A stretch of DNA of 64,000 nucleotides from assembly GCA_001692895.1 (NCBI GenBank), contig KV748177.1, positions 5,060,130 to 5,124,129 of the forward strand, in the 5' to 3' direction. The first letter of the stretch is position 1. Each line of letters starts with the position of its first letter. This stretch comes from Cenococcum geophilum 1.58. Lineage: Eukaryota > Ascomycota > Dothideomycetes > Gloniales > Gloniaceae. A model generated the notes under the pieces. The model searched no databases. It was not told the DNA's origin and saw nothing but the letters and a program-made list of their open reading frames with translations. The translations under genes were made by a program, and so were the position numbers. Shown one piece after another: positions 10,790-23,120 of the stretch.

Positions 10790-13574
10790 ATGGATACGTA
10801 TAAGCAAAGCTATAGATATGCTTTGGATTTTAGGTAGAAATAGCCTATCTAGTAAGCAACTAGTATAGCTATGCCGCAATACTAGCAACCCGGAAGCCAA
10901 CAGCGCCCGCTATCCAAATTTGCATTTATAGTGTAGCTATTTTCCTTAGGCGTACTTATAATATCGACTTAGATATTAGCTTTCTGTAATTATTTATTAT
11001 AAGCCTATAATTTCGCATTTATGTGTCTTAAAGCTTAGGTAGGCATAGTAACTAATAATAAGCTAGAATATTACTTTAGTCCTTAGAGCCACCTTTGTTC
11101 CTATAGGTATAAGGTCTAAGATATAATACGCTTAAAAATAACTAGCTTTGCTATACCGTCCTTCTAATAGAAGGTTAGGCCTGGTGTAATCGCCATTTTA
11201 AAGAGATAAAGTCTCTAAATATAAACTGGAAGCAAGCTTAGCAGGAAGCCGATAATATTAAAGGGCCCCTTAATTTTGACTCCGCTAACTAGAAAGTGGA
11301 TAAGTTGTGTTTAGTTATTAATCTAAGAAGGTAAATTAGTGTACGCTTTTATAGGACTAGTAGTAATACTACTGACCGTATTTAGTGGATTATAAAACTA
11401 AAATAAGATATATAGGCCTTTACTAACTGGAGTTTAGGTAGGTTTTATGCTATAAGTATAATAAAGCCTAATTAGGTACTTTCTTTCTAATATTATACCT
11501 AGGGCTGAGCCTTGCCGAAACCGACCTTTTAAAGATAAAGATAGTAACGCTAACCACTCTCTAAAGCATCCCCGATAATAGCACTATTATAGTTTTAAAG
11601 GATTTCTACGCGGGCTTCTACGCAAGCACCGTCTGTTAGCTTTATAAAATTGTACTAGACCTTAACGACTCTCTACTAAAGTGTAGCGCTGTAAGTTTAG
11701 ATTTAAGACCTCTGACGCCTAAGGATGGTGGTACTAATATACTGCGTAGCTGGTTTTAAATTATAGTATTTAATAAAAGCGACCCTAAGGTGCTCGAGTA
11801 GGTAACTAGAGTAGTAAGTATTAATAAATTCCTAAAAGGTCTCTACGCCAACTAGGTAGAGACTTACGTTGACTTTTTTAAGAAGGTATAGCGTCCGTAT
11901 GCTCTTTAATATCTTAGGGTTACCATCTGGGTATAAACGCTTGCCGCTCTTAAATTTAAGAATGTGAGAATTCTAGGCGGCGTTATTCTATCTAATATAA
12001 AAGGCCTAAAAATGATTAAGCCGTGCTAGGATATACTCTATTAATGGCTCCTAAAGCTCCTTACTCCTTAGACTCTTTTAACTATCTATAAAAGCTTTAA
12101 AGATTATAGCTCTATTTATAAGCTATTAATAATAGGATTATATAATAAATATTGGTGTGACCTAAAAAGCCTTCTACTTAAATATACTGCTATAGTGTAT
12201 CTTGGTTTTATACCTTCTAATAAGGTTAACTATAAGAGCTTCCTACTTTCCATAAACCTAAAGGATAGTTTAGTTTCGCAAGTCTAGTATTAAAACTATA
12301 TAATAGAACAGATAGCTATAGGTGATTTATTAACCCGTTAGCTTTTAAATAAATTATAAAAGCGACCTGACTGCCTATTACTTATTATCTATAAAGGAAC
12401 TAATGTTAATAATACGGTCTATCCGTCTAAAGACGATGCCCCTATTAGGCGGCGCCGTTTAGCGAAGACGGAGGAGGAACTTAAGAACGTTAAGTAAATA
12501 ACTAAGGTTACTTTAGAAGATATAAAAAATACTTTAAGGAAAGACTCGATGTATAATCCGCTAGTGGTAGACTTTTAGTAATTTATTATTATTAATAAGC
12601 AACCTAGCTTACTATTCTTACTTTTTAATATTATCTAGGACGCTTTACTAATGCTTATTAATAACCCCTCCCTAAGGCAACTAGCTAGAAAAGTTATTTA
12701 AGACGTAATACTACCTGTGGTTTAGGAGATATTTTAGGAGGAAATAACCCTATAGAATACCTTTAATTTAGAATACCTACCCCCTTAGGATATTAAATAT
12801 AAGGGAAATAGATTTAGGTCTTAGGACTTAGATAAAGGATTGCTTATAAGTTGCTAGTTTAAATTTAAGAAGTCTTATACTAGAGATAAAGATCGGTTTA
12901 TTATATACGTCGTTTAGGATATGGAAAAAAGAGGTATAATTAGTTTTAATCCGGAATGCGGACCTACCTAGACTCGGCTATTAGTTATTTAAGGTATAGA
13001 TAGAGGCCTTAACCTATACTTCCTATACGACTTTAGAGAAAAATTACTAGAGTTATTAGAGTCTATAATATTCTATAGAGCACTCCCTTTACCTAATTAT
13101 CTCGTTAAATTTGCGGAGACCTTTAAAGAGAAGCATCTAAATACGTTTATGGCTAAGGGTTCTATCTAGACCTACTACTATACTTGGCCTATACCGGCTA
13201 TTGAACAACTAGGGAAGGCTAGGCTTAATTTCGGTACCTAGTAAGGACACGTCTATTATTAGGGATTTATGCCGTTTAATAGACCTTAGTTGGAGCGAAT
13301 ATGGTAGTACTATGTCCACTACTATATAAACGTAAAATACCCCTTTATAATGTTCTACCTTATAAGCTTTATTATTTATGCCACTAATAAGACTAATATT
13401 TAAGATATAATGGCTGCTATTTTAGATAAAGCGGATACACATAGCTAGAAGCTTATAATTCCACCCCCCTATAATTAGACTTTGGATATCTAGAGTTTAA
13501 ATTTAGATAGAACTTTTTATGGAATTAGACCTATATAGTGGTGTATTTACAGCGGCTTCGTTTTAAGCGTTTAA
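10790..13574 (+). pseudogene. Long unassigned, probably membrane-anchored protein relic
   Basis: It starts at an ATG (10790) with a Gln/Pro-rich N-terminus (MDTYKQSYRYALDFR, then PQY*QPGSQQRPLS) and a hydrophobic segment (FAFIV*LFSLGVLIIST), suggesting a signal anchor. The frame changes near 11200, probably at an intron. A second frame is continuous from about 11535 to the TAA at 13572, some 680 codons. Internal landmarks are DDAPIRRRRLAKTEEELKN (basic/acidic linker), NPECGPT*TRLL and IIPPPYN*TLDI. The interruptions are TAG/TAA. I do not recognise the family. It is the longest relic on the plus strand, and the next entry may be its C-terminus. Confidence 0.6.
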
Positions 13575-13734
13575 TAATAAGATAATATAAAATTGTTAAA
13601 AAAAAATTTATAGATAGGATATATACGGCATATAGGTTGCGTACCACGTATATTGCATATTAATGTACTATGAGGGTTATGGGGAGTTTAGGATGTACTT
13701 AAGTATATATAATCCTTACCTAGATATCTTCTTT

Positions 13735-14165
13735 CCTTTATAGTTAATTTGGCATTTATTAGACGATAAAATACATATTATTTATCGTGAATTATTACTA
13801 TATAACCTCTTGCCCACTAACCCGGAACGCCCTCGCTATAAGTTAGTTAGGCTTAACCGTATAATACTAGCCGGTTTAGTAATAGTTTATAATGCTACTA
13901 AAGTGTAACTAATAATAAAACTATGCCTAGGGATGCTAATAATAGGATGGACCCGCGACTAAATAAGGGAATTGGCGGACAAGGTGAGCATTATTAGGGA
14001 AAATCTAAAACAACCTAAATAGTTAACTGTAAAGTTTCTATGTGGGGATGCACCTTTATTAAATATTAAGTTAATGGCATTACGGAGACCTCTTCGGCCT
14101 CCTATGGCTATAGTTATTTAAACTATAGGTCTCTGCGAACTACTTATATATCGACTTACTTTAGA
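13735..14165 (+). pseudogene. Unassigned relic, possible C-terminus of the upstream gene
   Basis: About 140 codons read with four or five TAA/TAG interruptions: IHIIYRELLLYNLLPTNPE, KLVRLNRIILAGLVIVYNA, IRELADKVSIIRENLK. It lies 160 bp after the long plus-strand relic and on the same strand, so it may be a further exon. The minus strand of the same stretch is also fairly open, which weakens the call. Confidence 0.4.
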
Positions 14166-14762
14166 ATAAAGTCGCAGATAAGATAATTCTTAAATTTAAA
14201 ACTGGTGGGGGAATTAGGAACGTTACTAAAATAACATTATTATGGACTTAATATATTAAGGAATATGGTAAATATAAATTACCTTTCTACCTTTGGTTTA
14301 ATAATAAAGTAAGGCTTATAAATGTTATTATATAAAGTGCAGAATAGAGTACTCCTAAGCAGAATTAAGTAGTATCCCTTATTTCCATTCTAATATCCAA
14401 GCCTAGTAAGTAAGCGTTAGAGTATATAGAGTGTAATATATAATAAGGGAAAGCGCAAACAATATAGAATATAGTTGCGTTTACTATATAAAGGATAATA
14501 AGGAATAAGTTCTTTCTGCTAACCTAAACCTGCCTATATAGTATTTGTAAATTAGAGAGAATAAACGCTAAAATACACTAATAGTAAAATGTAAGCACTA
14601 TGCTAATAATTAAGCAACCCGTAATTGTCTTATAAAGGAGTCTAGCTAAGGCGTAATCTAGGTAATTAAGGTGATTAGAAGAATAGGAAATTAGTAAGCT
14701 AGCTAATAATTTAGAAACTTAAAGAGGAAGTAGTTTATAACTTATATAGTTTGTATAATTTA

Positions 14763-15015
14763 TATAAAAGTATTTTATTCTAACCATTATATTCTAAGGA
14801 ACTTGGTAATTATACTCTGGAGGTAAAAACTAAATATAAGTATTAGTAATTAAAGGCACCTAGTTAGACTTATTTATATTAACCTATAAAGTAAAAGCTC
14901 CGGCCTTTTCTCTTTTCTTATCCGTAACTATTACTAAGATAATTCCTATTAATCCTATTCCGGCGTATGCTATAGTAATATATACTGCTTTTAAGCATAT
15001 TATATCTAGCTGCAT
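14763..15015 (-). pseudogene. Small single-pass membrane protein relic
   Basis: From an ATG at 15015 (minus) about 84 codons run to a TAG near 14794, or on to about 14763. A clear transmembrane helix (VYITIAYAGIGLIGIILVIV) is followed at once by a basic stop-transfer cluster (TDKKREKAG) and a short soluble tail with four TAG codons where Trp or Gln is likely. A membrane-proximal piece of a longer protein is also possible. Family unknown. Confidence 0.45.
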
Positions 15016-15324
15016 CTTTTAGAAGTAGTTGGTTTTGGTAAGTAGCTAAGAATATAATAGACGCTGGTAGATTTAGGAAGTGTAAGTACTATAAGGTTAA
15101 TATAATATATAGCGTAACTTTTAATATAAAAGAAAGGTAATAAGTAGAATAAAAAAAGCGAGTAGGGGCACGCAAGGAAGGCTAAATTTAGGTAAGCCGG
15201 CACTTAGTTTATTAATATAGTTCTTAGTTTTACTAAGCTAACTTTATAAGCTAGTTTTATATTATTTTTAAAGGAAGACCGCTAGAGGTGCTAATAATTG
15301 CTTAACTAATGGCTGGTGTAGCCA

Positions 15325-15400
15325 AGGTAGATAATATAGGTGAGGTGGATAGTATAGATAAGGTGGATAATATAGGTAAGGTGGATAATATAGGTAAAGC
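15325..15400 (+). repeat. 18-bp (9-bp-based) tandem array
   Basis: Units of the type AAGGTGGATAATATAGGT occur about four times, with the sub-motif GGTGGATA. Related GGATTAGGT-like arrays occur at 18680, 22016, 24930, 35345, 43847 and 47155, in both orientations. Confidence 0.85.
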
Positions 15401-15639
15401 TAATAAGGCTAAGTAAGTTATTGACGTTAACTAAACGCTAAGGAGTAGCATTAGCTAGTAGGATGAGGATAAGAATAAGGAAGAAGAACGTATAATATAA
15501 CATAGGACGGTAATAAGTAGGATGGAGATAAGGATATCTAATACCACCCTATTATTACCTTTAAAGGCTACACCGTACTTAAAACGGTTAATAATAGTAA
15601 AATCTGTCCTAACGCTTTCTAGTCTAATGCGACTATTAG

Positions 15640-16914
15640 GGAATTTTACTTAAGTAATCTATCTTTTGTCCTTTCCTATACTACTTAGGGTTTTTTCCTT
15701 TTTACGTTCTTGTTCTTCTTCTAGCTCTTTAGATATTAGTGGTTTAAAATAATAGAATTCCTATAATCTCTTAACCCCTTCCACTATAAGAAAGGATATG
15801 CTCCCCTTAACCCCATTTCGCTATTCCTTTACTCCCGGTTATAAATATTTGTTAAAATCGGCGTCCCTGTCCTTATTCTCCTCTCTCTAGCCTCCTTCCT
15901 ATACCCTTCTACTAAGGATGCCGTAATATAGTATCTCGCTATATATAGGCATATTTCTAGCATCGTCCACTATATATATATATTAAGAGGGATTCGGATT
16001 CTATAATTAATATACACTTTACGTACTTCCTATCCCTATACGCCTTAGTTATGTATATTAAGCCGTCTAAGATCTACCTCTATACTGACTATAACTAAAC
16101 TAAGATTAAGTCCGCTATTAAAACGGGGAATATATAGACTTATAAGGTCTTTACTACCTTCCTAAACCTCCTTTAAATTAACTATGTCCGGGTTCTGTAG
16201 TTCGCAGGCCCTAATGTAATAAAGCCTGTTAAAGCCATTTAGTATAAGTTAGACGTGCTACGCTAGGAAGAGGTCTCTAAGATTGGCGGTATTTATATAA
16301 ACTAGGACGTTGTGCCGCTTAAGTCCCTAACTCCGCTGTAGAACGCGGGGTTTGCCTTTATTACTAGACGATAGTATAGCGGCGTAGAGGAGGACGGCAC
16401 TATTAACGGCACGATTAATAATGGAGTTTTCTTAATAAAGCCGAATAGCGCCTTAATAAGACTTATGGTGCGCGAGTAGATAGCTACGTTTAATGGCGCC
16501 TAGGAATTTAATTTATAACTACTAACGTAAATCACCGGGCGCCTTATTAGTATTCTAAATGAAGTCCTTATCCTAGACTAGAACGCATTTACGCCAACGT
16601 ACTAGTTCTAGGATAGTAAGGACGCCCTCTTTAGGATATACAGTACCATATCTCCTAAGCCTATTATTACTAATTTAACGGATCCTATTATCTGCTATAA
16701 TATTATTATTAAAAACTGAAGAACGCGGAAGGACTGGGAGATGGATTTTAGTGCTATATATCTGCTATATGCTTTTAGACAGGGGCAGTATAATAAATAG
16801 ATTACGCCTAAGAAGATTCTAAGTCGGATAAGCAATTATAGAGTTATAACTTGGCCGATTGTTAAGAAGATGGTAGTAGATAGGTTGGTAGCGGGAATAG
16901 AGGATAGCGACTAA
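15640..16914 (+). pseudogene. GT32-like (DXD) glycosyltransferase relic, type II membrane protein
   Basis: One frame is continuous to a TAA at 16912. It opens with a signal-anchor helix (YYLGFFPFYVLVLLLAL, about 15693-15732), then a variable stem, and then the fold of fungal sugar-binding DXD glycosyltransferases: YIKPSKIYLYTD, EEVSKIGGIYIN*DVVPLKS (the GGIYxDxDV DXD site, with a stop where Trp is expected), NNGVFLIKPNSALIRLM, GRLISILNEVLILD, DALFRIYSTIS and DWEMDFSAIYLLYAF. From the DXD region on there are about 18 internal stops, all TAG/TAA except one TGA. Such enzymes normally act in the Golgi on mannose- or galactose-type glycans. The exact start is not visible. The family call is firm and the substrate unknown. 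Confidence 0.85.
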
Positions 16915-16989
16915 TTGATTTCCTTTATGTACTTATATAGTCTACCGGTTTATAGGATTTTTTTCTTTTATAATTAAGAGCATTATGTT

Positions 16990-17110
16990 AATTCTCTTGC
17001 GACCCCCGCGTATATAAACGCGTCCCCTCCTTGGCTTAGTATCTTCGATAGTTGCAATCTATAAGCTTTACCTTAGAGGCATTTATGCGTGCCGTTACAG
17101 CACCTCGCCG
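16990..17110 (+). repeat. Dispersed repeat family A, copy
   Basis: The core GGCTTAGTATCTTCGATAGTTGCAATCTATAAGC, then CTTAGAGGCATTTATGCGTGCCGTTA, is shared with copies at 18790, 47210 (minus), 53870 and 59520. The copy at 53870 adjoins a pogo/Fot-type transposase relic, so the family may derive from the end of that element. Confidence 0.75.
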
Positions 17111-17418
17111 AAAATTAAACAATATTATATTATTATTGGCTTGCTTATAGCTACTTAATAGAGAAGCTAATAGGGAGGGGGGTAGCCCGTTTATAATAAC
17201 CCCTAGGCTACTAGTAAACCCTAGCTTACTAAACTCTATTTAGGTTTATAAAGGCACTAGATAAGCAGAATATATTATTGTTAGGAGGATATGGTTAGTA
17301 CTAACGTTAAGTTCCCTTGTTAAAGGCGGCCATATAGAACTTATAATAAAGTTTTTTAAATAGGTTTATATATATAGCGTATTAAATGCTAATAATTTTT
17401 CGTCAAATCCTAGATAAG

Positions 17419-18330
17419 GCCAAATTGGCTAGTTCTGTAACTGGAAATCGAACTATTAATAAGTGTATAAAAGACCAGGCCTTTTATTAGTATTTAATAT
17501 TAATATAAGGCCGTATTGGAATTAATATTAAAGCCGAATTTAGTATTAAAAGTTTACTATTAAAGAAGGACGATATAAAAGCTGCGGTATACTAGGATAG
17601 ATATAGGAAGCGCTAGATAGAATGGAACTAGTAGAGCCTAAGAACTTTAAACTTTAAGGCTATATATAGCATATAACTAATATATAAGATAAATAAAGTA
17701 TACGAAATTTTGTTGCTAATAAATGCGCACTTTATATAATCTAGGAAGGAAGAAGTATTAGAAGTAGTAGCAGAATATAAAACCAGAAGCTTAAGTGAAC
17801 TTATAATTATACCTACGTTCTTATACACCGCTTAGAGTCTAGCGTTTTAGAAGGCCTGGGTTTATCCACAGCCAGTAATATATAAACTTTGGTATATTGG
17901 TGCAATTAGTGCTTCCGTTAAGATAATAGTAACTATATATAAAATAACGGCACGATAAGTCGTTTGTAGACAACTGATCCTTATCTGTAGACTAAGTATT
18001 AAAGTTAAGGGTAACGGAAATATCTAGCTGCTCCTAGCCTTAAAGACCGTAATAGGTAAGTATAAAACTCTGGGATATATAAAAATTTAAAACGTTATAA
18101 GAGAAAAAGTTGTTATTAAATTCTGTCTAAGCCATATCCCCTTAATAGTTAGGCTCCGTCTAGGCATAAAGTTTAATTGGGCTATAAACATCCTATATAG
18201 AGTTAGGAAAAGAGTTTTTAAATCCTAAGGAATTTTATACCCGTCGTTTAGTGGTTATTATTTTGCGTTTAGTATAGTGTAGACTTATAGCTTTTAGAGC
18301 TCTAAGTATAAATGGACTAATTAAGTATAA
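17419..18330 (+). pseudogene. Unassigned protein relic of about 300 codons
   Basis: One frame runs from near 17419 to the cluster of stops around 18325. Landmarks are KDDIKAAVY, EVLEVVAEYKTRSLSELII, YPQPVIYKLWYIGAISASV, RLSIKVKGNGNI*LLLAL and RLRLGIKFNWAINILYR. Interruptions are TAG/TAA only. A central hydrophobic or beta-rich region is followed by a basic C-terminal part. I do not recognise the family. The consistency of the frame over 900 bp supports a former gene. Confidence 0.5.
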
Positions 18331-19119
18331 TAGTCTTATATTAAAATATAAGTGTCGACTGGAAATCCTAGGTTAGGAACGAACTTGTATATAGATTAAT
18401 TTACGCAGAAAATAAGGCTATATATATATGGTGGATAAGTTATAGGCACCCCTAATCTAACCTTAATATAGTAGTAATTAGTACTAAGTTAATAGGAAGT
18501 TTCTTTAGTTTAATAAAGCTGGTAATTAGAAAAGCTTTTTTTATATTATAAGAATTAATAACTCTAAAAGAAAAAAAATACTACATAATTAATTTTGCAG
18601 ATCTGCGAGTAATGCTGTATTTTTGGGCTTATTTGACTATAATCTTCCTTATATAACATTATATAATAGAACCTTATCTACCTCTACCTTATCTACCTTA
18701 TCCACCCTATCTATCTTTAAGCTATTGTCTACTATACTATTTGCATCTGCCCCGCGTACTAGCGGCACGCTTCGGCGCCCTATTACTAATCCCCTTCTCC
18801 TTAGCTTAGTATCTTTGTATTATAAGGGCCTAATAAATCTAAGGGTTAGTATGCTAAAAAGCGGAGCCACCTTAAATAAGTCCTTTTTTTCTAAAGCTAG
18901 GCTTCCTAGCTTTTATAGTAGGGATATTCTCCTTAAGACTTAGACGTGTTATAATAATGGCACCAGCTAGTTTTAGAGTTGTAGTATTATACTAGCTTCG
19001 CTAAGTAATAATTATAAATATAGTATCTACTCCTAAAAATTATTAAAGCCATAATTTATATCTTAGTAAAGGACTAAAGCTAAGCCTTTTTAGAACTTAT
19101 ATCTCAGCTCTATACTCTG
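18331..19119. repeat. Degraded stretch with a 9-bp array and a repeat A fragment
   Basis: At 18680-18712 a CTTATCTAC/CTTATCCAC array (reverse complement of the GGATAAGGT-type arrays elsewhere) is followed at about 18790-18830 by a repeat A core (CTCCTTAGCTTAGTATCTTTGTAT). A 106-codon open stretch here (18623-18943) is formed largely by these repeats and I do not regard it as a gene. Confidence 0.6.
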
Positions 19120-19345
19120 CTAGCGACTTAGTTAATCGAGGCACGAGTATAGCAGGAAGGACGTACGCAAGCCTATATGATTAGATTGTCTATTAACGAG
19201 GATCTAAAGCTAAAGAAAGGAAAGGAGAAGAATAGTAGCGCCGCTTGAAGTTTTATACAATCCTCTAGTTATGTAACCGCAATCTACCGCAATCTGCCGT
19301 TTTCTGCTAGTACCGTAACATGCTTAATAAGATATAGTAATATAA
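19120..19345 (+). repeat. Dispersed repeat B, first copy
   Basis: The segment GCGACTTAGTTAAT, then GTACGCAAGCCTATA and TGTCTATTAACGA, recurs at 46925-47030 in the same orientation. At both places an A/T-rich spacer and a CTGCCGTTTTC-like or CAAATTGCGGCAAATTGCC motif follow. It is a degraded dispersed element of unknown class. Confidence 0.65.
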
Positions 19346-19759
19346 ATTATAATAATATAAAGGCCACCAAACTAATAAAAAGAAGTGTATAATTGGATAA
19401 AAGGTATTTTAAATAAATTTTAAGATCGTTTAGTTTAGGTATAGTCTTAATCTCTAGAGACTCTAGATTTGGCACAATATTATTGTTTAGTTTAGGTATA
19501 GTTTAAATCTTTAGAGGCTTACTAGACTTAGTACGGATCTTTATATCTGCATAGAAAAATTCTACGCTTATATCCTCGCTTTGGGAATAGACTATAATAT
19601 ATTATTTGTATATAGAGCCCTTTAACCAGACTGCTGACGGTTTATAAGCCCTCGTAATTAACGAAGAGTAGAGTTCGCTTGGAATTTAGACTGCTGAGAG
19701 TTGATCGAAATCTTGGTCATTATTCTATTACTTTAAGAGGTTATAGAGTATCTTTGGAT

Positions 19760-20108
19760 TTCTTTTGCTATATATTAGAGAGAATATTATAAAAATATTT
19801 GTAGGGTATTAACGTACTTAACTATATTCCCTTAAAAGGCAAGTTTAATAAGAAGTGCTAGTATATTGCCTGGAATGTAGAGTAAGGGGGCTCTATAAAT
19901 GGTTTCTGTATTCTTTTAGGTTTTAATAAGGGATTTTAAATTGGACTTGACGACAGGCACTGCGATAAATTGTATAGGGGCTTTAGGACTACTAGGTATG
20001 AGGTAAATATGCCCTACTATGTTGTCTTCTACTGCGCTAGGCTAAGAGGCCGTAGTTTGAACTGAGCTAGTATTATCCGTAATAGCAACCATTTTGAGTA
20101 TTGGAGGC
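19760..20108 (-). pseudogene. Unassigned protein relic
   Basis: From an ATG at about 20102 (minus) the text begins MVAITDNTSSVQTTAS and continues through AVEDNIVGHIYLIPSS, APIQFIAVPVVKSNLKSLI and YIPGNILALLIKLAF with few TAA codons. Low-complexity Ser/Thr/Gln N-termini like this occur in retroelement gag-like and in many hypothetical fungal proteins, so I leave the function open. A second minus frame over the same region is also moderately open. Confidence 0.4.
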
Positions 20109-20109
20109 T

Positions 20110-22015
20110 TTGGAGTTTAGAGGCTGTGTTTAGAAAGAAAGCGTAAACTAAAAGTTACGAAGTTGCTAGAAGTGCGTAGGCTAAAAGCTTAAAAGGCTTC
20201 GTAGCTAGAGAGACTCTAGTTATATAGTTTAGGGGTTAGGGCTATATAGGGAGCAGTTAGAGGGTAAGTGTAATATCTAGAAGCGGATATCCGTAGTAGG
20301 ATATATACATTTTGGGTTAAGTAGTATAGGGCTGAAGATTATAGGTCTTAGAGGCGTTTAAATTACGTAAGTGTGTCCTAAAATAGCCCGAAGACGTAGG
20401 ATATGCACTTACTGCGGCCCTAACTACAGCTAGATATTATATTCTACCCATATCTTTTTGGTAAAAGCGAAGGCAATATAGACCTAAAATCTCCTAGAGC
20501 CAAGGTAGACTCGTTAGCTTTTAAGCTATAGAAAAAGATCTAATATAATTTAGTATAGGCAGCCCTAAGATATAGATATATTATAGAATAAGCCCCTTTA
20601 TATAGATATGGTCCTCTAGATTAAACTATAAGGCGCCTACACTTTTAGCGGAGTTTTACTAAGGTAGGCTTGGCCTAAAACTGCTTTAGTTAAGCTACTT
20701 TAGGGATAATAAAGCGCTTCGGGAATGTGACTATATAAAAATATTCTAAAAAAGCATATAGATAGAGCTATTCCCATCGTCTTTTTCTCTTTTAAAGGTA
20801 TAGCAATACGATATATTACCTTATGTTGTAGTCGGTTATGGGCTATAAAAAGCCTACAATAGTGGAATAGGGTTGTAATAATGGAAAAGAAGTAAATGGA
20901 TAACGTAGAGGAAATTTGTAGACTTTGGATTGCGTACAAAATGCGATTCATTAGATATCCCCTTAAACGCTAGTATAGGGCTATATAACTAAGTCTAAGC
21001 AAATATATCCGCTCTAGTCTTAGAACTATTTATAGGTTTTAAGGGAGCCTTTGCTACTTAATAAGGCAAAGCTAGGTATAATAGTTAGATCTTAAGAAGC
21101 TAGTAAACGGACTATGTTAGGCAGTAATAGTAGATTATATTCATAGTAATCTTTTTAGACTAGGTTAAAGTTAAAGTAGAGTGGAGTAAAGTGGACTACT
21201 AGCCTTAATAGGTAAGTGTTAATCCTATTTAGGAATGAGTTAAACTATAAGTGGAGTAAATTTGAGCTTAAATCTACTCTACTTTGGTTAAAAAAGATCA
21301 CTAGAGGGGAATAAGGGAAGAAGAGGTTATATTACCATTTAATATACAAATAGATGTAATGCTTTATATCCTAAAATGATATTTTTACTATCTATCTAAA
21401 AATACCGGTCTTAAACTGGAGTAAAATATTATATAGGCATCTATATAGGATCTACTATAAAAAATCCATTTGCTATAGGAGTTCTATATATAATAAATAC
21501 TCCATTACTTATGTGTTAAGAGGAGCCTAAAAATTAAAACGTAAATAAGCCTTTTTTTAAGTGAAATGCGGTATAAAAAGGAGTTATTTTGGGTCTGCTA
21601 TACCTTGCTTAGTATTTACCCGCTTTTCCCTAGGCTTATACCTTTACTAAATACTATTTAACTACATTACAATTATAAGGCTGTTTAAAATTATAAGAAT
21701 AATCTTAATAATAGTAAGGGCGGGTAGCGATGCGCTATAATGGTTATTTTTATAGGTCGTTGACATGGCTACTCTAATGAGGAGTTTATAGCTATGTCTA
21801 TTAGTTAATTTAGCCGTAAGCTAAGAAATATGCCTTACTTTAGTTTTTTGAGAATTTAGCGCAGTTTAGCAGCTCTATATATGGTAGTAGGTGGTAATCG
21901 AATTTATATAGATAAAGTTTAAAAAATATTAGCAGCTAATAGAAGTATATAAGGTAACTTTTATATCTAGGGTTTAATAGGATATCTTAGCCGTTATATA
22001 AGATATTAGTAGGGA
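20110..22015. other. Degraded interval, no firm gene
   Basis: An 83-codon open stretch on the minus strand (20700-20951) and its Gln-stop continuation are hydrophobic but match nothing I know. Apart from the small inverted-repeat element at 21147-21300 I see no structure. Confidence 0.4.
21147..21300. mobile_element. Short inverted-repeat (MITE-like) element
   Basis: AATCTTTTTAGACTAGGTTAA with AAAGTAGAGTGGAGTA at the left is mirrored by TAAATCTACTCTACTTT with GGTTAAAAAAGATCA at the right. The interior is about 90 bp and non-coding. The inverted match is imperfect, as expected after RIP. The class is unknown. Confidence 0.55.
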
Positions 22016-22070
22016 TAGGTGGATTAGGTAGATTAGGTGGATTAGGTGGATTAGGTGAATTAGGTAAATA
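22016..22070 (+). repeat. 9-bp tandem array (GGATTAGGT)
   Basis: About six units of GGATTAGGT and one-base variants. The same unit is found at 43847-43922. No coding context. Confidence 0.9.
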
Positions 22071-22429
22071 ACTAGGTATAAATTAAGTGGATTAAGGGGA
22101 TGACGGACTAAGTGGGTCGGTATAAGGTCCATGGTTATAGGGCTATAGTAGTAGTTAGATTTACGCCACTTTTTTAAGTGCGTAGGAGAGATATGTGGGG
22201 CCTAGAGTGCCTCGCGTTTTAAGACTCTCTTTTTTTTAGGCCGACTTTAGTATTTAAGCCTTCTATTCCGAGGTAGACTTCTATATCTCCTTACTAAGAA
22301 GAGGCCTATAAAGCAAGTACACTACGCTCTTATAGAAAAAACTATTATAAACTGTCTTATTTTATATAGAACTAATAGGTAAGACTTTTATCTAAGTTAT
22401 TTTTTGCAAACTTGCCTTATATCTAAGTC

Positions 22430-23120
22430 ATCCCTAAACTTCTAGTCTATTACTACGCCCTTAATCGCCATAACTCCTATTAAAATCCCCGCCGAACTAG
22501 CTGCGATCCCGATTGTTTTGAGTCCTATCGGAATTCCCGCTAACTCTACGCCTACCGCCCTAAGCATTATAACTTCTACTAAAAAATCCGCTGAACCTAT
22601 CGTTATGAATAAGCACCCCAACTTTATTGTCTATTAGCCACCAACTATACGTGCTATTACTGGAAAATCTGTCTTCCTTGCTGGTAGTATTAAAAATAGT
22701 AGAGCGATAGAATGGCAAAAGGATATTATAGAGCTCCTTAAGCTATATAGGATTATAGTTCTAAACCTACGGCGTAACGACTGGAATAGTTCTCTACTAT
22801 AAGATAAACTTAACGGAGAAGTGTTAAAGTAAATTTAATGGGAGTTTAACGGCTTAGAGCACGCTATGGTAATTGCTATATTTTTTAATCCGAATACTAT
22901 ATCGCTGATATTTTTACTAGAGCTTAGCAAGTACGTAAGAGATAGGAAGTTAGTAGTTTGTTATCCGAAGGGATATTTTAGGTAGACTAATGTGTAGTTT
23001 ACTTATTAGAAATATAGGGTGAAGTAAGTAGAGACGCTAGAGGAGCTAGCTAATGAGGTAATTAAAAGGATGGGGAGCAGTAAGGAGTGTGGTAATTATA
23101 ATGACAAACAAGTCTTCTAG
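22430..23120 (+). pseudogene. Nucleoside 2-deoxyribosyltransferase-like protein relic
   Basis: The core from an ATG at 22605 to a TAG at 23118 follows the fungal nucleoside 2-deoxyribosyltransferase-like domain in order: KSVFLAGSIKNSRAIEWQ, VLNLRRNDWNSS (family NPRRxDWD), *WEFNGLEHAMVIAIFF (WELxGLExADV), NTISLIFLLELSKYVRDRK (family SPIxLLELG), LVVCYPKGYF, and an ETLEELANEVIKRM tail. About eight internal stops are all TAG/TAA. A Ser/Thr/Pro-rich N-terminal extension is open in the same frame back to about 22430. The family hydrolyses or transfers the sugar of (deoxy)nucleosides and is often found near defence or stress genes. It is dead here. Confidence 0.85.

Noticed and set aside
17430..17470. 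Possible tRNA T-arm (GAAATCGAACTATTAATAAG, reversed)
   Set aside because: No matching acceptor stem, anticodon arm or D-arm could be placed around it. No other tRNA-like cloverleaf was found.
18623..18943. 106-codon plus-strand open frame
   Set aside because: Made of a 9-bp array and a repeat A fragment, with low-complexity Ser/Thr/Leu. No family resemblance.
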